A stretch of DNA of 64,000 nt from contig JAVXUO010001489.1 in assembly GCA_033065855.1 (NCBI GenBank), positions 620,001-684,000 of the forward strand. The letters run 5' to 3'. The notes beneath the pieces were generated by a model. That model searched no databases. It saw only the letters and a list, made by a program, of their open reading frames with translations, and had not been told where the DNA came from. Below, piece by piece: positions 42,814-54,608 of this stretch (position 1 is its first letter; each line of letters opens with the position of its first letter). The position numbers were made by a program, and so were the translations under genes. The stretch is from Escallonia rubra. Lineage: Eukaryota > Streptophyta > Magnoliopsida > Escalloniales > Escalloniaceae.

Positions 42814-45177
42814 CTTTCTTACCGAAATGGTCGGCAAAACTTTTACATTCATCAATGGATGCTTTTACATTTTGGCACTATAGTATACCATTAACTTCTC
42901 ATAGTCTAAAGTCTTTTAAGCACAAATCTGGGGTAAGCTTGTACTCATCTTCAACTTTTTTACCCGCTCCCGTTACAACATTGCTGGTCGTTTTTGGCAA
43001 GCTTCTGTTTGGATTATTCCTTTGCCACCTTCACAAATTTCTTTTATGCATGTCCAAACAAATAAACGTCCACAAGATGAACAACAAAATTAGGATGTTT
43101 ATTAGAAAGTCCTTAAATAAATGTGCAAGAGGGATTGTGGGTGGATTAATCTCAGACTCTGTAGCCGCATGGCAACAAATTCATAGTCTGTCACGCACTA
43201 ACATAACTATACGAAGTGGCTGCTACAGTGCTACTGCTCTCTTCAGAGATTGAAGCTCCTTTTTGACTGTGATAAACGTGTTTTAAATTAAATTGATATA
43301 CTATCGGAAGTAACTTGGATTTGTCATATGTATAACGTAACAAAATTTGATATTTCTTCTTTTAACATCCTTCCCGTCTCGTGTAAGTAGAAATAAAAAA
43401 ATAATTTAGAGTTTCTTACTACGACGTTAAGAAACTTTTATATTATATATAACGAACGTAAAAAAACTTATTCGTATTTTTTCGGGAGATTACGTGATAA
43501 AGTTAATAGACTCCAATTTTAAGCAAAGGAATTGTATGCAAGTCAAAGATGTGACGCTAAATGAGGTGACACTTTAGCTTCTCCAACGGTTAAGTGCGCT
43601 GCACTTGGTGACGTCTTTGTTTTTGGTGGAGCTCGAGGTAGCCATGAATCTACTTTCGCTGCAGGCAATTTCATTTGTGGATGATAAAAACATGCCCATG
43701 TCAGCATTCATGCCCTGACTATTAGGTAGTCGAGGTTGAATTGGTCCGATATTGTAATGAGTGCCCCTGACTACTAGGTAGGTAGTCGCGGTTGGACCGG
43801 TCCGATATTGGAGTGTTGGATCTATTCTTGAAAAATCCCTAACGACGCTAAAGCATTTCTTTTGAGTATACAAATCTCATACGCGTTGTACGTAATCCCT
43901 AATCGATATAACTTATCGAGTCAAGCATGAGAAATGCATAAACAGTGAATATTATATTTATTTGGTTCAGTACGTTATGTCTACAATATTCATGAACTAT
44001 GACAATCTACTAATCAAATAACCGTCCCCCACGAAATTGGAATGCCCTCTACAGACCCTAAGAAGCCTTATATCTACAGGCAATACTAACCGACTCGGGA
44101 TAAATGCTTAAATGGTTCAATGACTTTTGTTCCATATTAAGTTGCACAAATTTGGTAGTGATCCAGATCGAGCGGTGGTACACAAATAGCTCTATATAGG
44201 TCCATTCGAGGTCATTTGGCCTCGGTTACACAATGTGGCGTGGTTATTCCTTACTCTTGGGTCAGCTAAGTGTCTTGGTGCGACGCCTAAAGACTTTAAC
44301 CGGCTAAACTAGATTAGGTGAGTCATCATTCATCACCATGTTCCTTTATGTTTGCACTCCAGGCCATTCCCTAAGGCCATCGGTTTTTCGTCCAAATTGT
44401 AGGTTATTCGGTCACCTACCAAAACGAGAATTTCTCTACTGTCTTGTCCTATTAAGCTTGCTTCTTTGCGTTCTGTTTGTTTAGACCTTTCAAAGTTACC
44501 AAATTTGATAAGAATTGACTTGTATTCCAGAACTTTACAGCATTCATGTTCTCACTTTTGATACATCCCCATTATTGTTTGTCCTCCTTCCCATTTCCAA
44601 CACTCAATAGCCTTGAGTTCCCCCCAGTGTATGGATCCCACATCCATCCGACGGCTTAGTTCCATACGAAGAAAATGGAAATAGATGTCGAAACATGATT
44701 TCTCGAGAGAAAAAAGAAGTTTCACTGCGTGATCTCTTAAGAGGAAAAATAAAATTTTCATTGGTGCGCTGACGTTTCTCACATAATATTTTTATGGCAA
44801 AAATCAATTCACGTAAACCAAACGCGGGTTCCTCAAGATTGTGAAGGGAAAAAGTTCTCACTCTAAATTTGGATCAATGTCAAAAAATATTTTAAGATTA
44901 CAAACAAACAAAAAAATTATATGTCACGAAAGGGATCCTCTTCCTTTTACCGACCGACTTAAATATCTCTTATACTAATCTAATAATCTATTTTCTTTGT
45001 TAAAATATATAAACGAGAATATCTCATGTACGATTGTAAGAATGTGTGAGCATATTTTAGTGTATGGTCAGGATCACCAGGACCTAAAGTAAACATTTTG
45101 TCAACTTATGTTGTAATTGATGGTTAATTAGAATTATTAGACTACTCACGTTCCTAATAATGATAACAGTCTTCGAA
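42814..45177. other. Gene-free spacer upstream of the MYB gene
   Basis: No gene found. A two-copy tandem duplication lies at about 43715-43815 (shared 'gactactaggtag' and 'ttggtccgatattg'). Otherwise AT-rich without recognisable transposon ends. Confidence 0.45.
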
Positions 45178-45186
45178 TATATAATG
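45178..45186 (+). promoter_or_regulatory. Possible TATA box of the MYB gene
   Basis: TATATAATG lies about 240 bases upstream of the ATG, in AT-rich DNA. If used, transcription would start near 45210 and the 5' leader would contain the (CT)n tract at 45343-45361. There is no direct evidence of the start site. Confidence 0.3.
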
Positions 45187-45342
45187 ATTCTGGATTGAGA
45201 AAGACAAGAAGAAAAACCCTAGTATCCCATCCTGGCATATTCAATTTTCTATACTTTCACTCACCTTTATGCCAGACCTTTTCTCCAAATCTATGGCTTC
45301 TCCTGAAAACATGTTTATCCTTTTCCAGCTATTCTAATCTCC

Positions 45343-45361
45343 CCCTCTCTCTCTCTCTCTC
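45343..45361 (+). repeat. (CT)n tract in the presumed MYB 5' leader
   Basis: Nine CT dinucleotides ending just before CACGCACAC, 66 bases upstream of the ATG. CT-rich leaders are common in plant genes. Confidence 0.85.
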
Positions 45362-45426
45362 ACGCACACCCAACTCATAGTTCAAGAACATAGAAGAAAG
45401 GAAAGAAGCTAAGCATCGGAGAAGAA

Positions 45427-46845
45427 ATGGGGAGAGCACCTTGCTGTGACAAAGCAAACGTGAAGAAAGGGCCATGGTCACCTGAAGAAGATGCCAAGCT
45501 CAAGTCATATATCGACGAGCACGGCACTGGTGGTAACTGGATTGCTTTGCCTCAAAAGATTGGTACTGCTTTCTCTCTTTTCTTGGGTCACCATCAGAAT
45601 TTTATGTTAATGAGCTTGCTAATTAAATAACTTATGCGATGAGACTGATTGTCAATTAGGGCTTAAGAGATGTGGAAAGAGTTGCCGCCTTAGATGGTTG
45701 AACTATCTCCGCCCGAATATCAAGCATGGAGGATTCTCTGAAGAAGAAGATAACATAATTTGTAGCCTCTATATAAGTATTGGAAGCAGGTAAGTCTCCT
45801 TATCTAACATCTTTCCTGGTTATGCCCTTGATGGTATTACAGCTATGGCCAAAATGGATACTGGCCACAGCTGCCTATTCTGTCAGTTCCAAGTAGAATC
45901 CTAGATAACACTTGAAAAGGGCAAGTCCAGACTCTCATATTTAGAATGTTGGATGTGGCGGCACACTGGCGCCGTGTGTGTTTGTGTAAACGCAAAGGTG
46001 AGTTTTTACATTTGTGCATGAACAGGTGGTCGATAATTGCAGCACAATTACCTGGAAGAACAGATAACGATATAAAGAACTACTGGAATACAAGGCTGAA
46101 GAAGAAGCTACTAGGTAAGCAGCGAAAAGAACAGCAGGCGGCTCGTAGAGGTATCTCCCAAAAGCAAGAGATGATGAAGAAAGGAAGACAAAGCTCTATG
46201 GCTCCTAATGTCAATGACCTAAACCAATACTGGCCACAACCACCTGTGCACCCACCTATACCGTACTCCAACCAAGAACCACGGTTCAACGATCATGCTT
46301 CTATCAGAAAATTGCTAATCAAGCTTGGAGGAAGATTTGCTGATGATAGTGATGATCAACCTATTATAAATTGCACACCTAGTTTCCAGTTTCCTTTGGA
46401 TACTTCATCTCTCCAGCCAGCATATGAGCAACCAACGGATGCCTTAATAAACACAACTGCTCAAGTGACAAACGCCCCATACAGTCTTGATCATGGGGCA
46501 AGTATACCTATATTGTCAGGAGGACACAGCAGTTTTCCGGAGGAGACTTTAGAGGAGTTGGTATACAACAACCCACATAGATTAGAAGGACTGGAGTTTC
46601 TATATGGCAACGACATTGTCAATGTTAATAGAGGTGCGAGTACTTCTACTACAACATGTGGTGGAAGCATTGATTGGGGCGAGATGAGCTCTCTGGTTTA
46701 CGCCCCGGTTTCCAATTCCAACAATGGAACTTTTCAACAAGGGGCACTGCATGAATCGGTTTCCAATTCCAACAATGAAACTTTTCAACAAGTGACACTG
46801 CATGAATGTGGATTTAATGAGTTAAGGTATTCTGGCTCGCAATAA
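45427..46845 (+). CDS. R2R3-MYB transcription factor, subgroup 14 (MYB68/MYB84-like)
   Basis: Three exons, 45427-45562, 45660-45789 and 46026-46845, with GT/AG introns at the conserved R2R3-MYB positions; 361 residues. It starts [21 protein letters not shown]2 has Trp at 17, 38 and 58; R3 reads [20 protein letters not shown], with Phe in place of the first Trp as usual, then [41 protein letters not shown] and NIICSLY place it in subgroup 14 (RAX/MYB36/68/84/87). The tail motif [22 protein letters not shown] matches the MYB68/84 C-terminus (GASTSTS...ISWEDISSLVY). Subgroup 14 members control axillary meristem formation, root development and endodermal barrier formation; which applies here cannot be read from the sequence. 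Oddly, the protein continues beyond SSLVY for about 46 residues that contain a 17-residue duplication. Confidence 0.95.
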
Positions 46846-49800
46846 TGATGTTGTACATTAAGGTGTAAATTTGTATGAGAGAAGGGAGGGAAAACCCTAA
46901 TAACTGTTAAACTCATTAGATTCTCCACTTGTTTGGTCTATTGGGGACTATGATTTGTTTGATTGTTTAGTGTGCTTTATTCTAATGTACTATGTTCATC
47001 TTAATAGCTTCTTTTGATGCTGGAATAGGGTTCTTAGGTAGGAGCTTGAAATGAAGCATCTTGACTGAAGTTGCATGTGTTTCTGCTGATTTGTCTGGTG
47101 AGAACTGTACACTTTGCTAGAATATTTCCTAATGCTTAGAGGTATGTGTTCTCATTTATTCTGTGGATCAGATGGATTTCTGTCAAAAAGGTTCATTGGA
47201 AACCTCAAGAAAAGGGACATAGTACAATAGATTCCTTTGACATTTTGGCCAGAACTTGCTGGGGTTTAGTAAGTAGGGTATTTTCCAGAGTTGCCGCATT
47301 ACTTTATGCATTTACAGTTTTGCATGTCCCTTATCAAACGTGCCTTGGTTGGAAAGAAGAAACACAAGCACCTAGAGTTGTAATATTAGTTAATGAAACT
47401 ATGTAAGTCTTTTCCTAGATTTTGTCTTGGTTTATCTTTATAACTAAGCTAGGTTGAGTAGACGCTATGTAGATAGAAGCTAGGGACATCCCAATTGTCA
47501 ACAGTTGCTGCTTTTGGTGAATTTTGCCTCTTAATATCAATTAATGAGGTAATGAATATCTGCTTTCATGTCAATATGCTAGCTGGTGTATCAAAATGAG
47601 GGATCAGATCTTTGTTAAGTCTGAAATTCTGAATGTCAAATTAAACTACAAAGAAAAGGAAAAGAAGAAAGTGCATGCATAGAGATTAAACTTTCTTATT
47701 CTAGATCAAAATTAGACGGCGAACGTGGTATACTAACATCTTGCAAACAAAATTGCGACGATGCTTACTCCTTTAGTGATCTCAGACTCTCAGTATAGCA
47801 TCGATTATATGACTGACCTTATGACTTCAAGAAATGTTATACGTAGTCACATGACATACTTTTGTCAGGCCCCTCTAGTAGCTGGAGCTACAAGAACAGT
47901 TCCGGTTTGACAAGATAGCTCATTCCACTAGTATTTGGTCAGATTTATATTGCCTCAGTTGGTGTGCCTCAATTATCGCTTTTTAATTTTCTCACCTTTA
48001 GTGTAATATTTAGTGTAGAAGGTTACTTAATCAAAGGCTATATATAGAGAGAAATATCTTATCTACTTATCTTGATTTTCCATCTGTTTGCTCGGCATTT
48101 TCATCAGTTAACTGTATGTTGTGGCTTTGATTTCACCTCGCGTGTTTAAGAAAATGGTGGTGTTTCTTGTTGTCCTACCATCTTGTAATGTCAGCACTCC
48201 TCCTTACAAATGACTACCCTGAGCCATGCCTTGAAGTCTTGATCTATATATCCATTTGAATGTTCAAGTATGTCATCTATAGCAAGGCCATAGTTCGACT
48301 ATAGTTGGACGGCTACAAGCTAAGGGACCAATAGTTGGTTCCCACATTTAATGAACTCAATGTACATCCCAGCAAACAATAGGAACCAGGGACCATCTCT
48401 TCCTTTGAAAATTATCAACTAAGGACCATCTCCTGCTTTGAAAACTATCAGTTAAGTCACATGCTCTAGGAAGGCTCTGAAAGTCAAAACATTTGAAAGT
48501 ATCATAAGTTGGGTTGCTCACTGATTAAGTTCTAGGCAGTGCACTTTACACTTTACTATAGAATGCCTAGGTTAAAAGATTGACCACCAGTGATGCCATG
48601 TTGTGGAAACCAGAAGCTAAAAGCTAAGTCGAATTTTTAATTACAATTTATGAGTTCCCTTCGTTGTATATATCGAACTAATTCCTCAAGTCCACTTGGC
48701 TATTGTTTTCTCAAGGAAAACTAAACGAGTCCTATAAAAATGAAGAGATATTCATAAGGAGATTGAAGAGCAAATACTGTGAAGTGAGATGATCATAAAG
48801 TTTGTTCAGCAACGTCATGTAGGGACTCATTGTTGCATTACTCTTGCTACTCGAGCTTCTCAATGCTGATTGGTGGGAGTAAGTTATGTAAGAGTGAGTT
48901 TGTTTTTTGGTCATTGAGAGACAAGTGAAGATTAGTCCTTCATGAAAAAGGTCTGATTTTTTTTTCTCGTAGGCCTGTTAGGTCTACAAATATGAGGTAA
49001 TTTTAGGATGCTTGATAAGTGATACTGATAGTTACCTAACAAAGCTGTAATTATGGACTTCTAAGTTTGTAGATGTGCTCGCCAGCCTTGGATCTTCTAT
49101 GATGTCTTGTTCCAATCAGTATCTTAAGTGGCTAACTAGAGCTGAAGCTTTCGGTGAGCACAATAGTTTCCTTATCGTTCGTAGTCTGATTGCTGCTGCC
49201 ACCATAAGTCAATATCAGTTTCTTCATCCGTCTCATCTCTGCATATTATGCAATGTGGTCAACACTGTTATTTAAAACCTTTTCATGCTACGATATGTGA
49301 ATTCGTCAGCGTCATATATGGTTGCCAACTTCTTACCAAATTTGAAGTTGCCTGACCTACCAATTTCATTCACCCCATGATGAATAACTAACTCGTAGTA
49401 CAGATATGAGAGATTGACAGTTCAAACTCGAGTTGCAAAGCTCTTCAAGTTTATTTGGATCACTCAAAATTTATAGTACATTTCATCATCATCTCATTAC
49501 TAAATTTAGGTCATGGTGTATGTTTTAAACCAAGATCAACAGTTATGGTCAGTGATAACTTGGAAAATTCCAGAGGCATGATTAAAGGTGCACGATTAAA
49601 ACCAAGTAGAGGATACATGCACTTGTAAAAGTATTACAGTTACTGCTGCTGTGGAATCTCACAGACCATACACTAGCCTCTGGTTTACTGTGGCCTGCCC
49701 TCATTATTGATCACCTAGACTTAATCCTCCATAATAAGGTGATTAATCATCCATTAAATGCAGAACAGTCAGAATGCGTGTCCCATGTCTCTACTGGAAA

Positions 49801-52608
49801 GTAGAGAAACTAAACTTAAAAAGTGTGCTAACATGCTTCAAACCTCCTATTCATAGCTTAGTTAAAAGAAGTTCTTCTATTTTATTTCATTTTCAGCATT
49901 ATTTATCGCCTTTTGGTTCTGGAAAGGCCAGAAAAAGCATGCTTTTTAAATCATTGATGAGTTGGCTGACCAAACAATTAAAATACTGGGGGTAAAGCTG
50001 TGATACTTTTAGACCAAATTAATATTCTACGTTTTTGCACTGACTTTTCTCCTAAAGTCAGCTTTGTTTGGTAAGGCAAGGTCATGTTTGTTATAATCTG
50101 TTGACATGATTTGAAGCTGGTGGCAGATTTTTGACCTCTTAATTAACAATGCTTAATTTGTTACACATAGTTAAGTTAATACCAGTAAGTTCATTTCAGT
50201 TGCTTTATTGATTCTGATTTGAAAAGCTTGGTGCGGTGGAGTGGGAGGGAGGGCGTTCCCTCAATCCGCTAATAAATCTTATTTGCCGGGAAACAATTTA
50301 TGTCAATATGTATTATGGTCATGATCAGTATAACTAGTCAAGGGTTCTTGATTTAGGGAATGGTTGAACTTACACAGCAAGCCTTGAGGAAACTATGTAG
50401 AATTTGTAAAACCTTGTTAATTAGTTTATTTCAGACAAGGCTTGTATTGTATTCTTTAGAACCCAGCTGGTCTTATCTGCTCTTACAACATGAAATGATC
50501 ATATATAAAGCTGCCTGCCTTTGTTAGTTGAATAAACTTTCGGTGACCTAGTTGCTGTGTGTCCTTCCTGTACATGGTAGACAAATTTTAATTACCAGTT
50601 GGACGAAACATTATATGAAACCCTACTATAAGAATAATTTCCAGTATAAACATCAAAAGAGACAATATGGAAGAATGTGGAAGTACTCCATCACACCAGA
50701 TATCCGTCGTCAGTTCATATAGTGCAACTCTTTATACGAACCCTACATGAATCGATTTCATTTGAATTACTTTTCAGGCGAAAGGTTCTTTTACTGACAA
50801 ATGAGCTCAAACTATTAAAACTTACTCAGGGATCAAAAACTCCTTCTTGCTACGTACAAGAGATGTAACACACCAAAGTTTATAGCTAGCCTACTGCACC
50901 ACAACTTAAGGTGTTCTCCAGTTCTGACATTACTGCCTGATAATAGGGTTGCTAGGTGCTTTCTTCCAGCTGGACTCTATACTTGATTCATAGTTCAATT
51001 TGGTCTAGCACACAGTTAAGATCATTCTGTTGATGACTGAAATTTCATATTCCCTGTCCTCCCAAAGATTATACAGCCACAGCTAAGACCAATTCACTAA
51101 AAGTGGCCACATATATCTCTTACCTCTGAAGTTGAGCATCGCATAGTTCAGGAGACCAGTCCAACTTGGAAAAGCATTGCAATACTGTAATCTCCCTAAT
51201 ACCTCCTTCCAAAGAGCTCGGGATAATTTTATTTTAAGCTTGCACAGATCGCTTAGGGCTTGTGAGCAATAGAAATTAAGGAAAACTATCATCCCTCCAA
51301 TATTTTTCCATCCATGGAAAGCTCCCTTGCTTTGTCCATTTCACAAATCTAATATGGTAAAACTAGATAATCGTGAATGAACAAATGGGAGGTGAGCCTA
51401 GGAATTTCTTCTGCCTATTTTTTATTCCTTCCCCTTTCCCCTCCCATGAAATCCATGCACCCCTCTACGGTTCCCTTGACCTTGAGTATGTTCCTCCTTT
51501 CACTTTAGAGCTATTACCTATGGAAATAGAGCCTAGCGATGAATCTTTACCAGAAAAATGTAGGTCATTAGTTATTAGGTCCATCAATTGATTTGAAGTA
51601 TTTCTGATATCTTTAAAAACGTCGCCTACAACAACAGGGCAACGTGGTACATATCTCCCGACCATTCTTTATACTCAGGAACGCCATTGGGGGACTTTTC
51701 ACCTTAAGGGTGTGTCTAGCAATATGTGATTCAAGATATGTAGGCTCCACTATCAACCCAAGATACCAATAATGCCGAGACTAGTGACCTAAAGCAAAAG
51801 TTAGATAGTAGGCTTATACCTTATTAAAATCTGTAAAGTGGGAAAGAATATCCCTACTAAGAACAAGCAAAGCAGAAAGAGCGCTGAACAAGCAACCAAA
51901 ATTTTCATATTTGACTTGATAACCTGTGGCACATTCTGTCAACTTTGTGATGCTAATAAAGCACAAGAATTATCCGTGACTAAGGCCCGTGAGCATGGTT
52001 TCCTCAGCTTTACAACAGTTACATGACTACTAATCGTACCTCTTTTTGATTGTTATATTATATCGACCCCATTACAAGTAACTAACATGATGAATTCCTC
52101 AAGTTTTGTCCTCTCTTTGGACCTGACCAAGTTGCTGTACTTTTTCACGAGGAATGAAGTGAAAAGCATGTTATTGTGCATGCTTATATAAGAGAGATTG
52201 ATGAAATATTGCACTATTGGACTAGTGTTGTTTATATATTCTGCTTCCAAGGATAATAAGACAGCCGTCAAATGCCATCTATTCGTTGTTAAAGGAAGGA
52301 TGTTAAGATGGAGACAGATTGTGTTTCTATATACACCGCCATTGGCCATATTTATATATTATACGAAAGTTGACAGAACAAGGCCTCGTGAATCGGAATT
52401 TTTATAGATCCGAAAACTTAATTGGAGGACCGGAGGAGGCCTTGTAAACCTACATCATGGATAGTGTTACCGTAAGCCTGTTCGCTATGTTTGCATATCC
52501 GAAGGTGACTTTTTTGCCCTGATGAAAAGGAAGGAATTGTGTCTATCTCCGCATTTCAAATCTACCCTTTGCACCTCCCCACAACATTTCACCAGAGGAA
52601 TTCAACTC
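46846..52608. other. Long gene-free spacer (5.8 kb)
   Basis: The first 200 bases are the MYB 3' flank. I looked for splice-supported exons and known domains on both strands and found none; open frames are short and unconserved in appearance. No clear terminal inverted repeats either. Old transposon fragments or a non-coding RNA cannot be excluded. Near 52609 the left target duplication of the next element begins. Confidence 0.45.
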
Positions 52609-52616
52609 ATTGGAGG

Positions 52617-53541
52617 CAGTGGCGGAGCTGATGGGTGGCACCGGTGGGCCGGTGCCCACCTGCTCCTTCGAAAAGTTTCCTTATTATGTGGTATATTTTA
52701 CCTACAATGATAAAAGTGTCCACCTAAAAATTTTAAAATTACTTAAATGAGATATTTTTTTAATTATTTTACATGTTAAAGTATCTAAAAAATTTAGCAA
52801 AAATTATAAGAAATGTCCTTTTAGTCATTTAAAAAGCTAAACTTATACAATTAAATACAAAAAAACAAAGTTTAAACTCCAAATAAGTAAACACACATAT
52901 TTAACCCCACAATTTAGACTTTACAAGGCGACAGAGTACACCGCATTTGGGCTCTGACTGCTACACCGCATTCTCTGCCTCTGGCCTCACTTGTTTTCTT
53001 TTCTCCCTCCTCCGGCCGGTCTACACGTTGCGTAAGATCTAATAAAGTCGAGCCCCGTCTGGTGGCTTTGGGGTAAAAATTGCTTCCCTCGATTGGTATT
53101 GTAAAGGAATGAGGTTTTCTATCTTGTTTTTGAGATGCCTGAATCAAGCTGAAGTACTGCTTGTTGGCTTGTGGAAATTTCACGGTGCACTCTTTGTTTG
53201 TATTTTAACACCCGAAGGTCATGGCAACAATTTTCACGGTGAGATCCGTGTTTGGAACTTATAATTTGCATGTTTAACTATAATAACAATTGGGCCTAAT
53301 TAACACCCAAATAATTCTCTGTTGAGCTTCTACTTGAGCCATCTAGACAGAACCAAAGGAATTCGAATTTCACAATTCCATTAGTTTGAAAGTGGACTTA
53401 ATTCCATGAAAATTTAACTTTTGTTGATGTAAAAGCATGGACAAGCATATTGAGGCATGAGTTTTGGAAATATTTTTTTCACTGAATCTTAAAAAAAAAA
53501 TCAAGTGCCCACCCCGCTCAACGTTTCTGGCTCCGCCACTG
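52617..53541. mobile_element. Non-autonomous hAT element with exact 8-bp TSD
   Basis: ATTGGAGG lies at 52609-52616 and 53542-53549. The ends are CAGTGGCGGAGC at the left and GCTCCGCCACTG at the right (12-bp perfect inverted repeats). Eight-base duplication plus CAG...CTG ends are diagnostic of hAT elements; 925 bp, no transposase. Left subterminal DNA contains GGTGGCACC and GGGCCGGTGCCCACC, and the right has GTGCCCACCCC, so a second, imperfect inverted block follows the TIR. The GTGCCCACC wording is common to a widespread plant family. Confidence 0.95.
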
Positions 53542-53653
53542 ATTGGAGGGATGTGAAGCATCAAAGGGATACATGAGTAAACCGGGCAGGTATTTCTATG
53601 GCTGTGGTGGCCAGCGTTATTCTGGCGGGGCCGAATCAAGATATTGACTTTTA

Positions 53654-54605
53654 TAGCCTGTTTGCGAGTTTTTTTTAAAAGAGAGAAGAGAGGAAATGAG
53701 GAGAAAAGAAAGGAAAGTGACTACTTTCCTCCCTTTTCTTTAGTTTGTGAGTTTTTTAAAGGAGAGAGAAAAAAAGGGAGGAAAGTTTGGGCCTCTTTTA
53801 TCTTTAAATCTTTCCTCTCAAAATTGAGAAGAACCGGAGAGAAAGGAAACTCTTATAAGTAATATTTTAATAATGCTCATACTATCCTTGAGATTATGAT
53901 GACTGAATTTTCAATGACTTTTAGATCTTAGGGTTTCTTACAAAAACCTGTCATACCATTTATTGCAAACAAACAGAAGAAGTGGCAGACGTGGTGGTTA
54001 ATTTCATCTCTTGTAATCTCATGTAAGAATCCTGAAAAAGTTGAGGGCTTTATTTGGCTGTCCACCCGAAAAGCGCAAGCCTATGTTAGAAAAAATGATG
54101 AGAGGTTCAAATTGTCGCTGATAGGATATTTGAGTGTTAGATTTGACTCATGACTAATTGTTATGCTTTTTGTTTGACATTAATTAGATTTGGATGGTCG
54201 GATGTTTGTAGTTAACTCATGATGGCTAATTTGTATGTTTTTTCATTGTGACATTAACCGGTAATGTAAGATTTATCACATTATTGTGGTATAAACTTTT
54301 TATGATATCCTTGATGACCAATGTTTTTTCCCGCCTGAATTATATTCTTAGTTAGGATCATACTTTAAAGTATTTGTTTAAGTTAGCACACTGTTGTATA
54401 AGGATATATATGTAATGTTGTATCTTTTCTTTTCTTTTAATTTCTTATGAACTCACAAACATGGAAAAAGAATTATGCTTTCTTTTTTCTCTTAAACTCA
54501 CAAATAAGAGGAAGGAAAACTGTATTCCCTTCTCTTCATTTCTCTTCTCTTCTTTTCTCTTCATTTCTTTTCTTTTCTCTCCTCTCAAAACTCGCAAACA
54601 GGCTA
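53654..54605. mobile_element. Tourist/Harbinger-like MITE with TTA target duplication
   Basis: Ends are TAGCCTGTTTGCGAGTTTT and its complement AAAACTCGCAAACAGGCTA, flanked on both sides by TTA (53651-53653 and 54606-54608). The TTA duplication and the G.CTGTTTG start point to PIF/Harbinger. The inverted repeats extend into purine-rich (left) and pyrimidine-rich (right) DNA of about 60 bp, and each side carries a second, internal copy of the 'tttgtgagttttttaaa' / 'tctcttaaactcacaaa' motif (53744-53760 and 54488-54505), so the ends are themselves duplicated. 952 bp, no transposase. Confidence 0.85.
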
Positions 54606-54608
54606 TTA

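Noticed and set aside
47146..47406. 86-codon frame downstream of the MYB gene
   Set aside because: No domain, no neighbouring exons with matching splice sites; ordinary chance frame in AT-rich spacer.
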